NCBI RefSeq assembly: GCF_900108315.1
Contig: NZ_FNVB01000010.1
Coordinates: forward strand, 248,001-312,000
Length of the DNA: 64,000 bases
Source of the DNA: Saccharopolyspora kobensis
Lineage (GTDB): Bacteria > Actinomycetota > Actinomycetes > Mycobacteriales > Pseudonocardiaceae
Direction of reading: 5' to 3'
Shown: piece by piece, positions 1 to 9,143 of the stretch
Numbering within the stretch: position 1 is the first letter of the stretch
How the letters are laid out: every line of letters starts with the position of its first letter
Program-made: the position numbers and the translations under genes
Notes under the pieces: model-generated
The model's database searches: none
Seen by the model: only the letters and a program-made list of their open reading frames with translations
What the model was told of the DNA's origin: nothing

Positions 1-526
1 ACAGCCGGCGCGCGTGGGTCTTGACGGTGTCCTCCGAGAGGTAGAGCTCGCGGCCGATCTGGCCGTTGCTCTTGCCCTGGCTCATGCCCCGCAGCACCTG
101 GAGCTCGCGCTCCGTGAGCTGCACACCGGGGTCGGACGGCTGTCGGGGAGCGGGCACCGAGGTGCTCGCGAGGGTGTGCGCCAGCGCCGCGACCAGTTCC
201 GGTCGCGAGGCGTCCCAGCGGAGGTAACCGCGGGCACCACCGGCGATGGCGGCAGCGATGCTGGCCGCGTCGTCGGGGGCGCCGAAGACGATCACGTTCG
301 CTTGTGGATGGGCGGACACGAGCCGTCTGGTGGCTTCCACGCCGTTCGGGACAGCGCGCTGGGTGCCGACCAGCACGACGTCCACGGCTTGCCGCGAGAA
401 GCGGGCCAACAGCTCGTCGCCGTGGGCGACGCAATCGATCCGGCTCACTCCGGGGACAGCTGACATCACACGAGTGAGCCCTTCCCGGACGCTACGCCGG
501 TCATCGCAGATCAGGACCGTCGTCAC
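1..526 (-). CDS. bldM: BldM-like orphan response regulator (3' end cut by window edge)
   Basis: NarL/FixJ-type DNA-binding response regulator; the visible 175 residues cover the receiver domain (about 1-120) and most of a LuxR-type helix-turn-helix whose end (GRELYLSEDTVKTHARRL) closely matches Streptomyces BldM, a regulator of aerial hyphae and sporulation. Start is GTG, preceded by a strong AAAGGAG. The neighbouring whiD supports the assignment, since bldM and whiD are adjacent in Streptomyces. The receiver is degenerate: the acidic pair D8-D9 is kept, but position 54, where BldM has its phosphoacceptor aspartate, is glycine (DVVLVGTQ), and the usual conserved lysine near residue 104 is arginine (GYLRWDAS). 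It therefore probably works without phosphorylation. The C-terminus lies outside the window. Confidence 0.85.
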   Translation of the reverse strand, partial: MTTVLICDDRRSVREGLTRVMSAVPGVSRIDCVAHGDELLARFSRQAVDVVLVGTQRAVPNGVEATRRLVSAHPQANVIVFGAPDDAASIAAAIAGGARGYLRWDASRPELVAALAHTLASTSVPAPRQPSDPGVQLTERELQVLRGMSQGKSNGQIGRELYLSEDTVKTHARRL

Positions 527-825
527 GGGAACTCCTTTCCTGCAGGCGGGTGACGTTCCACCTCCCCTATCGGACGCAGGGGCCAAAACCTTGACACGAT
601 CCGGTGCTTAATCCGTCAAGAAATTTCGCGGCTACCCCATCCGAGCGCCGTTCACCGGAACGGAGCAAGGAGGCGGGCAACTACCCCGTGCAGTCACCCA
701 TCACCCGTCATACCTGCAGTATTCACCCGATTGCGGCTCGTTGTGGCCGCGATTTCGCCCGTCCGCACGAACCCGGCAACGCAGCCTCACACGATCGTTG
801 TGAGTTAGGTCACACTGGGCTCAGG
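527..825. other. Intergenic region upstream of bldM
   Basis: About 300 bases between the bldM start and the end of the MerR-type gene. It must contain the bldM promoter, but I see no convincing -35/-10 pair. A widely spaced inverted repeat (TTGAC at 591-595 and GTCAA at 615-619) is the only notable element. No plausible coding frame was seen. Confidence 0.4.
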
Positions 826-1926
826 TCAGCCCAGGACGGTCTCCGAAACACGCGCCACAGCGGTCTCCAACGAGCCGAGCAGCTCCGCGTGCGCGGGCAG
901 CGCCTCGGGCGACCACCCGGCACCGGCCACGAAGGCCCGAGCCCGCTGCCGCGTGATCGGGATGTCCTCCAGCACCCGCGGGGCGGCGTAGTGCGGCTGG
1001 TCGGCCCACAGCACGACCGCGGCGGGCGCGGAGCGCCGGACCGCGGCCGCCAGGCCCTCCCGGGGCAGCGCGGCGCCGAACAGGCGGTGCCCGACGCGGT
1101 TGGCGGCCAGCGCGGCGGCGAGCGCCACGAGTTCGAGCTCCTGCGCCTCGCCGGGCACCGGGGCGAGCACCACCGGACGCGGGTTGAGCGGGGCCGGAGC
1201 GTTCGCGATCACCGAGCGCAGCGCCGTCGAAGCGCAGTCGACGAGCAGCTGGAGGACCTCGACGCCGGAGCCGGAGCGCTGGCGGCGCTCGCTCACCGCG
1301 CGCAGGACGGGCTGCAGCATGCCCTGCCACACGGCCACGACGCCGTCGGAGTCCATCGCCTCGATCAGCAGCCGCTGCACCGACCAGGAGTCCAGCGCCA
1401 GCGCCGCCCGCCCGAGCCCGCGCGCCTCGGGGCCCGCGCCGGTGAGCTTGAGGCCGCGACCGCCGGTGTTGGAGCCGCTGACCAGCTTGATGTCGTCCCC
1501 GCCGTCCAGCACACCGGACAGCAGGACGGGACCGTCACCGTTCTCCTCCGGCTGCTCGGCGACCTCCGGGGAGCGCTGCGGCGGCGGCGCGGCGACGGTG
1601 CGCGCGTACCTGGCGGCCTCCATCGGCGAGGCGCCGCGCAGCAGGGCGCGCTGCATCTGCTCGAGGCGCGCGATGTCGGCCGGCCCGTAGCGGCGGTGCC
1701 GACCGCTGGTGTGGTCGCTGGGGCCCAGCCCGTAGCGGCGGTCCCAGGTGCGCAGGGTCGCGGGCGCCACACCGAGGCGGCGGGCCACCGCCGCGACGCT
1801 GAGCCGCGGCTCGTCGTCCCCGCCCGGCTCAGCACCTTCCGAGGTGCCCGGTCGCCCCGATTCGTCGATCGGGACAGGGGTGTCCTCCCCGGGTGCAGGT
1901 TCCGGCCGCGTCGTCACGCGGGACAT
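826..1926 (-). CDS. MerR-family regulator with degenerate B12-binding-like C-terminus
   Basis: 366 residues. After an acidic Pro/Glu-rich leader (about 1-40), residues 42-81 form a classical MerR winged helix (RLSVAAVARRLGVAPATLRTW, then GRHRRY). The long C-terminal part (about 170-366) resembles the helical plus Rossmann-like cobalamin-binding region of CarH/LitR regulators, but the EH cobalamin-ligand motif is not apparent (VEVLQLL occurs where a histidine would be expected). Ligand or light sensing is therefore uncertain. ATG at 1926 was preferred over an in-frame upstream start at 2007 because the upstream extension looks like promoter sequence shared with whiD. It is divergent from whiD, with direct repeats in between, so regulation of whiD or itself is plausible. 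Specific target and inducer are unknown. Confidence 0.75.
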   Translation of the reverse strand: MSRVTTRPEPAPGEDTPVPIDESGRPGTSEGAEPGGDDEPRLSVAAVARRLGVAPATLRTWDRRYGLGPSDHTSGRHRRYGPADIARLEQMQRALLRGASPMEAARYARTVAAPPPQRSPEVAEQPEENGDGPVLLSGVLDGGDDIKLVSGSNTGGRGLKLTGAGPEARGLGRAALALDSWSVQRLLIEAMDSDGVVAVWQGMLQPVLRAVSERRQRSGSGVEVLQLLVDCASTALRSVIANAPAPLNPRPVVLAPVPGEAQELELVALAAALAANRVGHRLFGAALPREGLAAAVRRSAPAAVVLWADQPHYAAPRVLEDIPITRQRARAFVAGAGWSPEALPAHAELLGSLETAVARVSETVLG

Positions 1927-2000
1927 ATTCCGGTTCCCGCCCGCGCAGAGCAAGCCGGTCACGCAAACGATCACGTCTCCCGAAAAGATCACTCCAATGA

Positions 2001-2054
2001 TGAACAAGTTTTGGCGCGATAAGGGTTGAACAAGTTTTGGCGCGGTTCTACGGT
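2001..2054 (+). promoter_or_regulatory. whiD promoter with two 18-bp direct repeats (candidate operator)
   Basis: The sequence TGAACAAGTTTTGGCGCG occurs twice without mismatch, at 2001-2018 and 2027-2044 (26 bp period). The second copy overlaps a good promoter: -35 TTGAAC (2026-2031), 17 bp spacer, -10 TACGGT (2049-2054), placing a start near 2061. The position between divergent merR-type and whiD genes suggests a regulator binding site, possibly for the MerR protein or a developmental regulator; that is inference. Confidence 0.55.
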
Positions 2055-2126
2055 TGGATCATGCGAGGCTGCGGCGGGCCCGTCGCAGCAGGGGAGGGGA
2101 TCCACCGGTGGGAGGTGGTTGTCGCA

Positions 2127-2432
2127 ATGGCAGACACTCGACGTCTTCCAGGACCGAACGCCGATATCTGGGATTGGCAGATACGAGGCTCCTGTCGAGG
2201 CATGGACAGCGCGTACTTCTTTCATCCGGACGGCGAGCGGGGTCCGGCGCGAGCTCGGCGCGAGGCGAAGGCAAAAGAGGTGTGCCAGCACTGCCCGGTG
2301 ATCGCCCAATGCCGCGCCCACGCGCTGGCGGTGCAGGAGCCGTACGGCATCTGGGGCGGGCTGTCGGAGTCGGAACGAGAAGTGATCATCAAGGCGCGCA
2401 AGCGCCAGCAGCTGGCGGTCGCGGCCAGCTGA
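2127..2432 (+). CDS. whiD: WhiD (WhiB3-type) Fe-S cluster transcription factor
   Basis: WhiB-like protein of 101 residues. WhiB-like proteins carry a 4Fe-4S cluster and act with the principal sigma factor; WhiD is needed for late sporulation in Streptomyces, and the mycobacterial ortholog WhiB3 senses redox state. The four cluster cysteines are C23, C53, C56 and C62 (the latter three as CxxCxxxxxC); the turn motif GVWGG appears as GIWGG at 74-78, followed by a basic tail. The start LPGPNADIWDW is almost identical to WhiD and WhiB3. ATG at 2127 is preferred because GGGAGG lies 11 bases upstream and the length then matches the family; the frame is open further upstream. The adjacent groEL1 reproduces the whiB3-groEL1 neighbourhood of mycobacteria. 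Confidence 0.92.
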   Translation: MADTRRLPGPNADIWDWQIRGSCRGMDSAYFFHPDGERGPARARREAKAKEVCQHCPVIAQCRAHALAVQEPYGIWGGLSESEREVIIKARKRQQLAVAAS

Positions 2433-2470
2433 CCCGCTTGTGCTGATCGAGGCGCCCAGCGCCCCGGTCG

Positions 2471-2510
2471 CCGGAGTCGAATGACCACGAGGGGCGTCAT
2501 TCGGCTCCGG
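2471..2510. terminator. Hairpin downstream of whiD
   Basis: A 15-bp stem (arms 2471-2485 and 2496-2510, one G-U pair, 10-base loop) lies 38 bases after the whiD stop. No T-tract follows, as is common in high-G+C actinobacteria. Confidence 0.6.
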
Positions 2511-2520
2511 GCAGGCGAGA

Positions 2521-2565
2521 ACGAGATCGGGGCGGCACCCCTGCTGGGTACCGCCCCGATCTCGT
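2521..2565. terminator. Bidirectional hairpin between whiD and groEL1
   Basis: Arms 2521-2540 and 2546-2565 form a 20-bp stem with one mismatch and a 5-base loop, between the convergent whiD and groEL1 stops. It is a good candidate for terminating both transcripts. Confidence 0.75.
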
Positions 2566-2604
2566 CGTGCTCAGTTGTCAGCGGTCAAGCCGCCGGATGG
2601 AACT

Positions 2605-4227
<1,623 letters not shown>

Positions 4228-4290
4228 GGTTGCAACAGCCCTTCACAGGTGCCTGATCTGATCTAAAGGGGGGTCTTGGTTCTGCCTTCC

Positions 4291-4435
4291 GAGCGGCGCA
4301 GCCGCTCAGCCCGCGCGCACGACCGGCACCGCCGCGGGTTCTCAGCGCGCCGCGTGCTGGGCACACGTCAGGAGGGATCCCGCAGTCGAGGAAGCCGTGG
4401 GGGTTCCGCTCCCCGCACCGCTGCGCGAGACGAGT
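4291..4435. repeat. Dispersed intergenic repeat, family R copy 1
   Basis: The groES-groEL1 gap holds a short hairpin (GAGCGGCGCAGCCGCTC), then CACCGCCGCGGGTTCTCAG (4327-4345), GGGATCCCGCAGTC, and GGTTCCGCTCCCCGCACCGC (4402-4421). The same blocks in the same order recur at 15139-15292 and 51994-52170. No protein-coding signal. Confidence 0.7.
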
Positions 4436-4526
4436 CCAGCGACAGTCCTCGCACCCCCGGACATGGGTCCGCCCCGGGGTCCCGCGGTCGGGACCGCCGG
4501 GGCGGCAATGCTTCACGCGTGGTGCG

Positions 4527-4817
4527 TCAGTTGACGACGGCCAGCACGTCGCGGGCGGAGAGGATCAGGTACTCCTCGCCGTTGTACTTGACCTCGGTGC
4601 CGCCGTACTTGGAGTAGATGACGACGTCACCCTCCTTGACATCCACCGGGATGCGGTTCCCCTTGTCGTCGACGCGACCCGGGCCGACGGCCAGAACCTT
4701 GCCCTCCTGGGGCTTTTCCTTGGCGGTGTCCGGGATCACGATGCCGGACGCAGTCGTCGTCTCGGCCTCGCTCGCCTGGACGACGATCTTGTCCTCAAGC
4801 GGCTTGATGCTCGCCAC
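4527..4817 (-). CDS. groES: Co-chaperonin GroES
   Basis: 96 residues, the usual 10-kDa size. It forms the heptameric lid of the GroEL cage. The N-terminal IKPLEDKIVV and the mobile-loop region (EAETTTASGIVIPDTAKEKP, about 17-36) are typical. GTG start preceded by TGGAGGTCACACC. A CIRCE operator lies about 105-130 bases upstream and overlaps the promoter, so the gene is expected to be under HrcA heat-shock control. groEL1 follows after a repeat-containing gap. Confidence 0.97.
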   Translation of the reverse strand: MASIKPLEDKIVVQASEAETTTASGIVIPDTAKEKPQEGKVLAVGPGRVDDKGNRIPVDVKEGDVVIYSKYGGTEVKYNGEEYLILSARDVLAVVN

Positions 4818-4920
4818 GGTGTGACCTCCACCTTCTGGGGCCTTCGAAGCGTTGTCTGGGTTAAGACGGCTCCGTGGCTCCCCGCCGTCGCGGGTGCCGG
4901 GGCGCTGCGGCGCCGTTCTG

Positions 4921-4954
4921 CTAGCACTCTACCGATGAGAGTGCCAACGCTCAA
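4921..4954 (-). promoter_or_regulatory. groES promoter with CIRCE operator
   Basis: The inverted repeat TAGCACTC-N9-GAGTGC (4922-4944) matches the CIRCE element TTAGCACTC-N9-GAGTGCTAA bound by HrcA. On the minus strand a promoter reads TTGAGC (4949-4954), 17 bp spacer, TAGAGT (4926-4931), so the operator covers the spacer and -10 box. Confidence 0.9.
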
Positions 4955-5500
4955 CAACCACCCGCATCCCCCGATCGCAGGAGTGTTTCAGGCGCCCGCC
5001 GAGCGTGCACGCAACGTGGTCGATCAGCTTCGCACCGCGACCGCGGCGGCCTCCGGCGCCGCCCACCAGGGATGTTGTGACAAGTGATCAGCTCTGCGTG
5101 ATCTTCGCAGGTAGATCGGCATGCGGGATAAGTCACCAATACCGGAGGCAGTGCACGGATGTGACGTTCGGTGCCCTATGTTGCCTGGCATGCCAGCCCT
5201 CTCCAAGCCAGCGAACCGGCCGTGGGAACGACGTCCCCGACCCGCGCGCCCGCCCGGCCCGCCTGGTCCGCCGACTCGGGCCGGTTGGCGCCCGAAGTGA
5301 ACCGGACCACTGCCCCGACCCGCACCGACGACGTTCACCCAGACCCCCGATGACGAACCCGACTCCTGTGCCCAGGGCTTCGGCTCTGGGCACAACTCGT
5401 GCGCCCGCCAACACGCGGCCCCGGCAGGCGCTGCCACCAGCTGACCGGGCAGCGCAGAACTCGCAACCGGCGTTGAGCCGGGTGGCCGAACCGGTGGCGA
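4955..5500. other. Long intergenic region between groES and phoD
   Basis: About 550 bases between divergent groES and phoD. Open frames exist on both strands but show no recognisable domains, no good ribosome sites and no actinobacterial third-position codon bias, so I call no gene. It must contain regulatory sequence for phoD, but apart from the PHO-box-like repeats just before phoD I see nothing specific. Confidence 0.4.
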
Positions 5501-5522
5501 GTTCGTCAGGAATTCACCTGGA
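5501..5522 (+). promoter_or_regulatory. Candidate PHO box upstream of phoD
   Basis: Two adjacent 11-base units, GTTCGTCAGGA and ATTCACCTGGA, resemble the direct-repeat units (GTTCACC-type) bound by PhoP in Streptomyces. They lie about 60-80 bases before the phoD start, fitting phosphate-starvation control. The first unit is imperfect. Confidence 0.4.
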
Positions 5523-5579
5523 TCGGCCCTCATTCCGGTAGTTTCCGGCGTTCGACCGGAACGAACTGGAGGGCTTGCG

Positions 5580-7154
5580 ATGACCGAATCCCCCGTCCCG
5601 TTATCCAGGCGGGTCAGCCGACGCGCCGTTCTCCTCGGCGGTGCGGCCGCGCTCGGGGCCACCGCGCTCGGCGGATCCGCGCTGGCCAACGCGCTGGCCA
5701 TGCCCGGAGCCGGCGTCCGGCGACTCGCCGATCCGTTCACCCTCGGCATCGCCTCCGGCGATCCGCTGCCCGACGGCGTCGTGCTGTGGACCCGCCTCGC
5801 GCCGAAGCCGACCGCCGACGACGGCCTGGGCGGCATGCCCGACAAGGTCGTGCCGGTGCAGTGGGAAGTCGCCGAGGACGAGCAGTTCAGCAAGATCGTG
5901 CAGAGCGGTGAGGCGCAGGCCGCTCCGGAGCTCGGGCACAGCGTGCACGTCGAGCTGGAGGGGCTGCGGCCCGGCGCGGAGTACTTCTACCGCTTCCGCG
6001 CCGAGGGCGAGATCTCGCCGGTGGGCCGCACCAGGACCGCACCGGCGCCGGACGCGCTCGACGAGCTGACCATGTGCTTCGCCTCCTGCGCGCACTACGG
6101 CGAGGGCTACTTCACCGCCTACCGCCGGATGGCCGAGGACGACCCGCACCTGATCCTGCACCTCGGCGACTACCAGTACGAGTACCCGGCCAAGGCCGAG
6201 GACGTGCGCGAGGTGCTGGGGCCGGAAACCCGGACCCTGGCCAACTACCGGCAGCGGCACGGCCAGTACAAGACCGACCCCGACCTGCAGCTGGCGCACG
6301 CCACCGCGCCGTGGGTGGTGGTGTGGGACGACCACGAGGTCGAGAACAACTGGGCCGACGAGGTGCCGGAGAAGCCCGACGACGGGTTCCTGGACCGGCG
6401 CAAGGTGGCGTTCCAGGCCTACTACGAGAACATGCCGCTGCGCAGCACCGCCAAGCCGTCGGGCACCGACCTCCAGCTCTACCGGCGCCTCCGGTGGGGT
6501 TCGCTGGTCAACTTCCACATGCTCGACACCCGCCAGTACCGCGACGACCAGGCCTGCGGCGACGGCTGGCAGTCCGGCTGCACCGACCGTGAGGACCCGG
6601 ACCGGTCGATCACCGGCGCCGAGCAGGAGAAGTGGCTCCTCGACGGGTTCCGCGACACCACCGCGCGCTGGGACGTGCTCGGCCAGCAGGTGTTCTTCTC
6701 CAGGCTCGACCGCGGGATCGGCGACGAGGAGAAGTACAGCATGGACTCCTGGGACGGTTACGTCGCCAACCGCGACCGGATCGCCGACGCGATGGCCGAC
6801 AGCGCCGTCCGCAACGGCGTGGTGCTCACCGGCGACGTGCACCGGCACTGGGCCGCGGAGATCAAGCGCACCCACGACGAGCCGGACTCCCCCGCCGTCG
6901 GCACCGAGTTCGTGACGACCTCGGTGACCAGCGGTGGCGATGGCAACGACGACGGCAACGAGGACGTGCTCAAGGAGAACCCGCACGTGAAGTTCTACGC
7001 CAACCGGCGGGGCTACGTGCGGACCAAGTTCACCGCGGCCGAGCTGCGCGCGGACTACCGCGTGCTGACCAAGGTGTCCGAGAAGGACGCCCCGGCCGAG
7101 ACCGCGAAGTCCTTCGTGGTCGAGGACGGCAAGCCGGCGCTGAACCCGGTGTGA
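5580..7154 (+). CDS. phoD: Tat-exported PhoD-type alkaline phosphatase/phosphodiesterase
   Basis: 524 residues. PhoD enzymes are secreted metallo-phosphoesterases that release phosphate from organic esters. The N-terminus has a twin-arginine signal (SRRAVLLGG at 13-21, then an Ala-rich hydrophobic stretch ending near residue 40). A fibronectin-like N-terminal PhoD domain follows (DPFTLGIASGDPLPDGVVLW), then the metallophosphoesterase core with HLGDYQYEY, WDDHEVENNW and LTGDVHRHW, which supply metal ligands in the family. ATG start with GGAGG about 7 bases upstream. Single-gene unit followed by a hairpin. Phosphate regulation is suggested by the PHO-box-like repeats upstream. Confidence 0.92.
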   Translation: MTESPVPLSRRVSRRAVLLGGAAALGATALGGSALANALAMPGAGVRRLADPFTLGIASGDPLPDGVVLWTRLAPKPTADDGLGGMPDKVVPVQWEVAEDEQFSKIVQSGEAQAAPELGHSVHVELEGLRPGAEYFYRFRAEGEISPVGRTRTAPAPDALDELTMCFASCAHYGEGYFTAYRRMAEDDPHLILHLGDYQYEYPAKAEDVREVLGPETRTLANYRQRHGQYKTDPDLQLAHATAPWVVVWDDHEVENNWADEVPEKPDDGFLDRRKVAFQAYYENMPLRSTAKPSGTDLQLYRRLRWGSLVNFHMLDTRQYRDDQACGDGWQSGCTDREDPDRSITGAEQEKWLLDGFRDTTARWDVLGQQVFFSRLDRGIGDEEKYSMDSWDGYVANRDRIADAMADSAVRNGVVLTGDVHRHWAAEIKRTHDEPDSPAVGTEFVTTSVTSGGDGNDDGNEDVLKENPHVKFYANRRGYVRTKFTAAELRADYRVLTKVSEKDAPAETAKSFVVEDGKPALNPV

Positions 7155-7161
7155 GGCCTCG

Positions 7162-7190
7162 GGGCGCCGGTCCCGCCGGGTCCGGCGCCC
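7162..7190. terminator. phoD terminator hairpin
   Basis: Arms GGGCGCCGG (7162-7170) and CCGGCGCCC (7182-7190) form a perfect 9-bp stem with an 11-base loop, 8 bases after the stop. Confidence 0.6.
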
Positions 7191-7196
7191 TTGCTG

Positions 7197-7239
7197 GCGA
7201 TCTCGCGCGAGATCGGCGCCCCGCACGCGTGCGGAAGGG
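7197..7239. repeat. Palindromic repeat, GCGATCTCGCGCGAGATCG family copy 1
   Basis: A perfect palindrome (GATCTCGCGCGAGATC) is followed by CGCCCCGCACGCGTGC. A second copy of the same two-part structure is at 19958-20020. It lies between phoD and the DUF218 gene. Confidence 0.5.
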
Positions 7240-7312
7240 CGATCTTGCGCCCGGCCGCCACGGGGTGCTCGTGCGCGGTGATCGGGGTCGACCGCGATGG
7301 CACACTTGGCTG

Positions 7313-7903
7313 GTGCGCGGAGTGTGGGTTGGGCTGGCGGGACTGGTCGGCATCGGTGTGGTGACGGGAGTGCCCTCGGCGTGGGCGTTCGCGCGCAGCG
7401 CGCGGCGCATCCGCTCGGCGTCCGACGTGCCGGAGACCGAGGTCGGCCTGGTGCTCGGCGCCGGGGTGCGCTGGGACGGCACGCCGAGCCTGATCCTGCA
7501 GGGGCGGCTGAACGTGGCCAGGGACCTCTACGACGCCGGGAAGATCCGGCGGATCATCGTCAGCGGCAGCCCCGAATCGCGCGGCTTCAGCGAGCCCGTG
7601 GTGATGCGCCACCACCTCGTGTCGCACGGCGTTCCGGCCGATGCGATCGTGCTCGACGAGTCCGGTGTGGACACTTGGCGCTCCTGCGTGCGGGCGGCGG
7701 GCGAATTCGGCCTGCGCGAGCTGACGGTGATCAGCACGGACTTCCACCTCCGCCGGGCGGTGGCGATGTGCCGCCGCCTCGGCGTGGACGCCCACGGCGT
7801 CGGCCACCACGCAGCGGCGGACTGGCGCCTCGAGCGCGTCGCGGCGCGCGGAGTCCGCCGCGAGTTCCTCGCCACGGTCAAGGCCTTCTGGTACAGCCGC
7901 TGA
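7313..7903 (+). CDS. DUF218 / SanA-YdcF family membrane protein
   Basis: 196 residues. One N-terminal membrane segment (about 3-25, VWVGLAGLVGIGVVTGVPSA) is followed by a DUF218 domain containing LGAGVRWDGTPS, the RLNVARDLYDAGK helix, IIVSGSPES and the conserved STDFHLRRA. SanA of E. coli, a relative, supports envelope barrier function; the biochemical role is not established. GTG at 7313 was chosen because it starts just before the membrane segment. An in-frame GTG at 7265 is possible. No clear ribosome site was seen, so the message may be leaderless. Convergent with tsaD across the composite palindromic repeat. Confidence 0.8.
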   Translation: MRGVWVGLAGLVGIGVVTGVPSAWAFARSARRIRSASDVPETEVGLVLGAGVRWDGTPSLILQGRLNVARDLYDAGKIRRIIVSGSPESRGFSEPVVMRHHLVSHGVPADAIVLDESGVDTWRSCVRAAGEFGLRELTVISTDFHLRRAVAMCRRLGVDAHGVGHHAAADWRLERVAARGVRREFLATVKAFWYSR

Positions 7904-7934
7904 CCACCGCCACAGCCCTCCACCCCCGGCAACT

Positions 7935-8080
7935 GCGCAATTTCAATGGAAATTGAACCGCTGATTTCAATTGAAGTTGCGCGCGTCGTCGGCGTGTCGG
8001 GCACCCGACACACCGACGGCGTGTCGGGATCCACGCAATTTCAATGGAAATCGGACGTCTGATTTCCATTGAAATTGTGC
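7935..8080. repeat. Composite palindromic element (family E), copy 1
   Basis: Three inverted repeats in a row: an A+T-rich double palindrome (7935-7982) containing TTTCAATGGAAATT and TTTCAATTGAAG, a G+C-rich hairpin (GTCGGCGTGTCGGG 7988-8001 pairing with CCCGACACACCGAC 8004-8017), and a second A+T-rich repeat with perfect arms AATTTCAATGGAAATC (8037-8052) and GATTTCCATTGAAATT (8061-8076). The same three-part design recurs at 63680-63821. It lies between convergent stops, so it may also terminate transcription. Confidence 0.85.
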
Positions 8081-8087
8081 AGGACGG

Positions 8088-9143
8088 TCACTGGACGACG
8101 ATGGTGCTGACCGGCAAGCCCGGGTTGGCGGGCATGTCCAGGGGCGAGGGCTTCGCGCCCGAGGCCAGGACGTGCGCTCCCAGAGCCGCGATCATCGCCC
8201 CGTTGTCGGTGCACAGGCGCGGGCGCGGAACCCGGAGCGCGATGCCCGCCTCCGCGCAGCGCTGCGCCGCGAGCTCCGACAGTCGGGAGTTCGCCGCCAC
8301 ACCACCGGAGATCACCAGCGTGTCCACGTCCAGGTCGCGCGCCGCGCGGACCGCCTTCGCGGTCAGCACGTCGGCCACCGCTTCCTGGAACGAGGCGCAC
8401 ACGTCCGGGACCGGGATCTCCCGGCCTTCGCGCTGCTCGGTCTCCACCCAGCGGGCCACCGCCGTCTTCAGGCCGGAGAAGGAGAAGTCGTACTTCGCGT
8501 CGCGCGGGCCGGTGAGGCCGCGCGGGAACGCGATCGCCTTCGGGTTGCCGAGCTTGGCCTGCTTGTCGATCGGCGGCCCGCCGGGGTAGGGCAGGTCGAG
8601 GATGCGGGCGACCTTGTCGTAGGCCTCGCCCGCCGCGTCGTCGATGGTGGTGCCGACCTCGGTGATCTTCTCGGCGATGCCCTCCACCAGCAGCAGCTGG
8701 GAGTGCCCGCCGGAGACCAGCATCGCCAAGCAGCGGTCCGGCAGCGGGCCGTGCTCCAGGGTGTCCACGGCGACGTGCCCGCCGAGGTGGTTGACGCCGT
8801 ACAGCGGCACGCCCAGCGCGGAGGCGTAGGCCTTGGCTGCGGCGACGCCGACCATCAGCGCGCCCGCCAGGCCCGGCCCCGCGGTCACCGCGATGGCGTC
8901 CACATCGGACAGTTCGAGGCCGGATTCGTCCAGCGCGCGGCGCATCGTCGGCGCCATCGCCGCGAGGTGCGCGCGGCTGGCGATCTCCGGCACCACGCCG
9001 CCGTAGCGGGCGTGCTCGTCGACGCTGGAGGCCACCGCGTCGGCCAGCAGCTCGACGGTGCCGTCCGTGGCCAGCCGCACCAGGCCGACGCCGGTCTCGT
9101 CGCAGGAGCTCTCGATGCCGAGCACCACCCGGTCCGCAGTCAT
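8088..9143 (-). CDS. tsaD: tRNA t6A37 threonylcarbamoyltransferase TsaD
   Basis: 351 residues. It transfers the threonylcarbamoyl group to A37 of ANN-decoding tRNAs, working with TsaB and TsaE. ASKHA-fold protein: GIESSCDETGV at 9-19, metal-binding H119 and H123 in NHLGGH, VSGGHSQL, and the C-terminal CTDNGAMIA. ATG overlaps the rimI stop by ATGA, so the two are translationally coupled in the order tsaB-rimI-tsaD. tsaE, normally nearby, is about 26 kb away across the metabolic island. Confidence 0.97.
   Translation of the reverse strand: MTADRVVLGIESSCDETGVGLVRLATDGTVELLADAVASSVDEHARYGGVVPEIASRAHLAAMAPTMRRALDESGLELSDVDAIAVTAGPGLAGALMVGVAAAKAYASALGVPLYGVNHLGGHVAVDTLEHGPLPDRCLAMLVSGGHSQLLLVEGIAEKITEVGTTIDDAAGEAYDKVARILDLPYPGGPPIDKQAKLGNPKAIAFPRGLTGPRDAKYDFSFSGLKTAVARWVETEQREGREIPVPDVCASFQEAVADVLTAKAVRAARDLDVDTLVISGGVAANSRLSELAAQRCAEAGIALRVPRPRLCTDNGAMIAALGAHVLASGAKPSPLDMPANPGLPVSTIVVQ

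Noticed and set aside
5005..5541. Possible genes in the groES-phoD gap
   Set aside because: Frames lack ribosome sites, known motifs and typical third-position G+C bias; likely non-coding.
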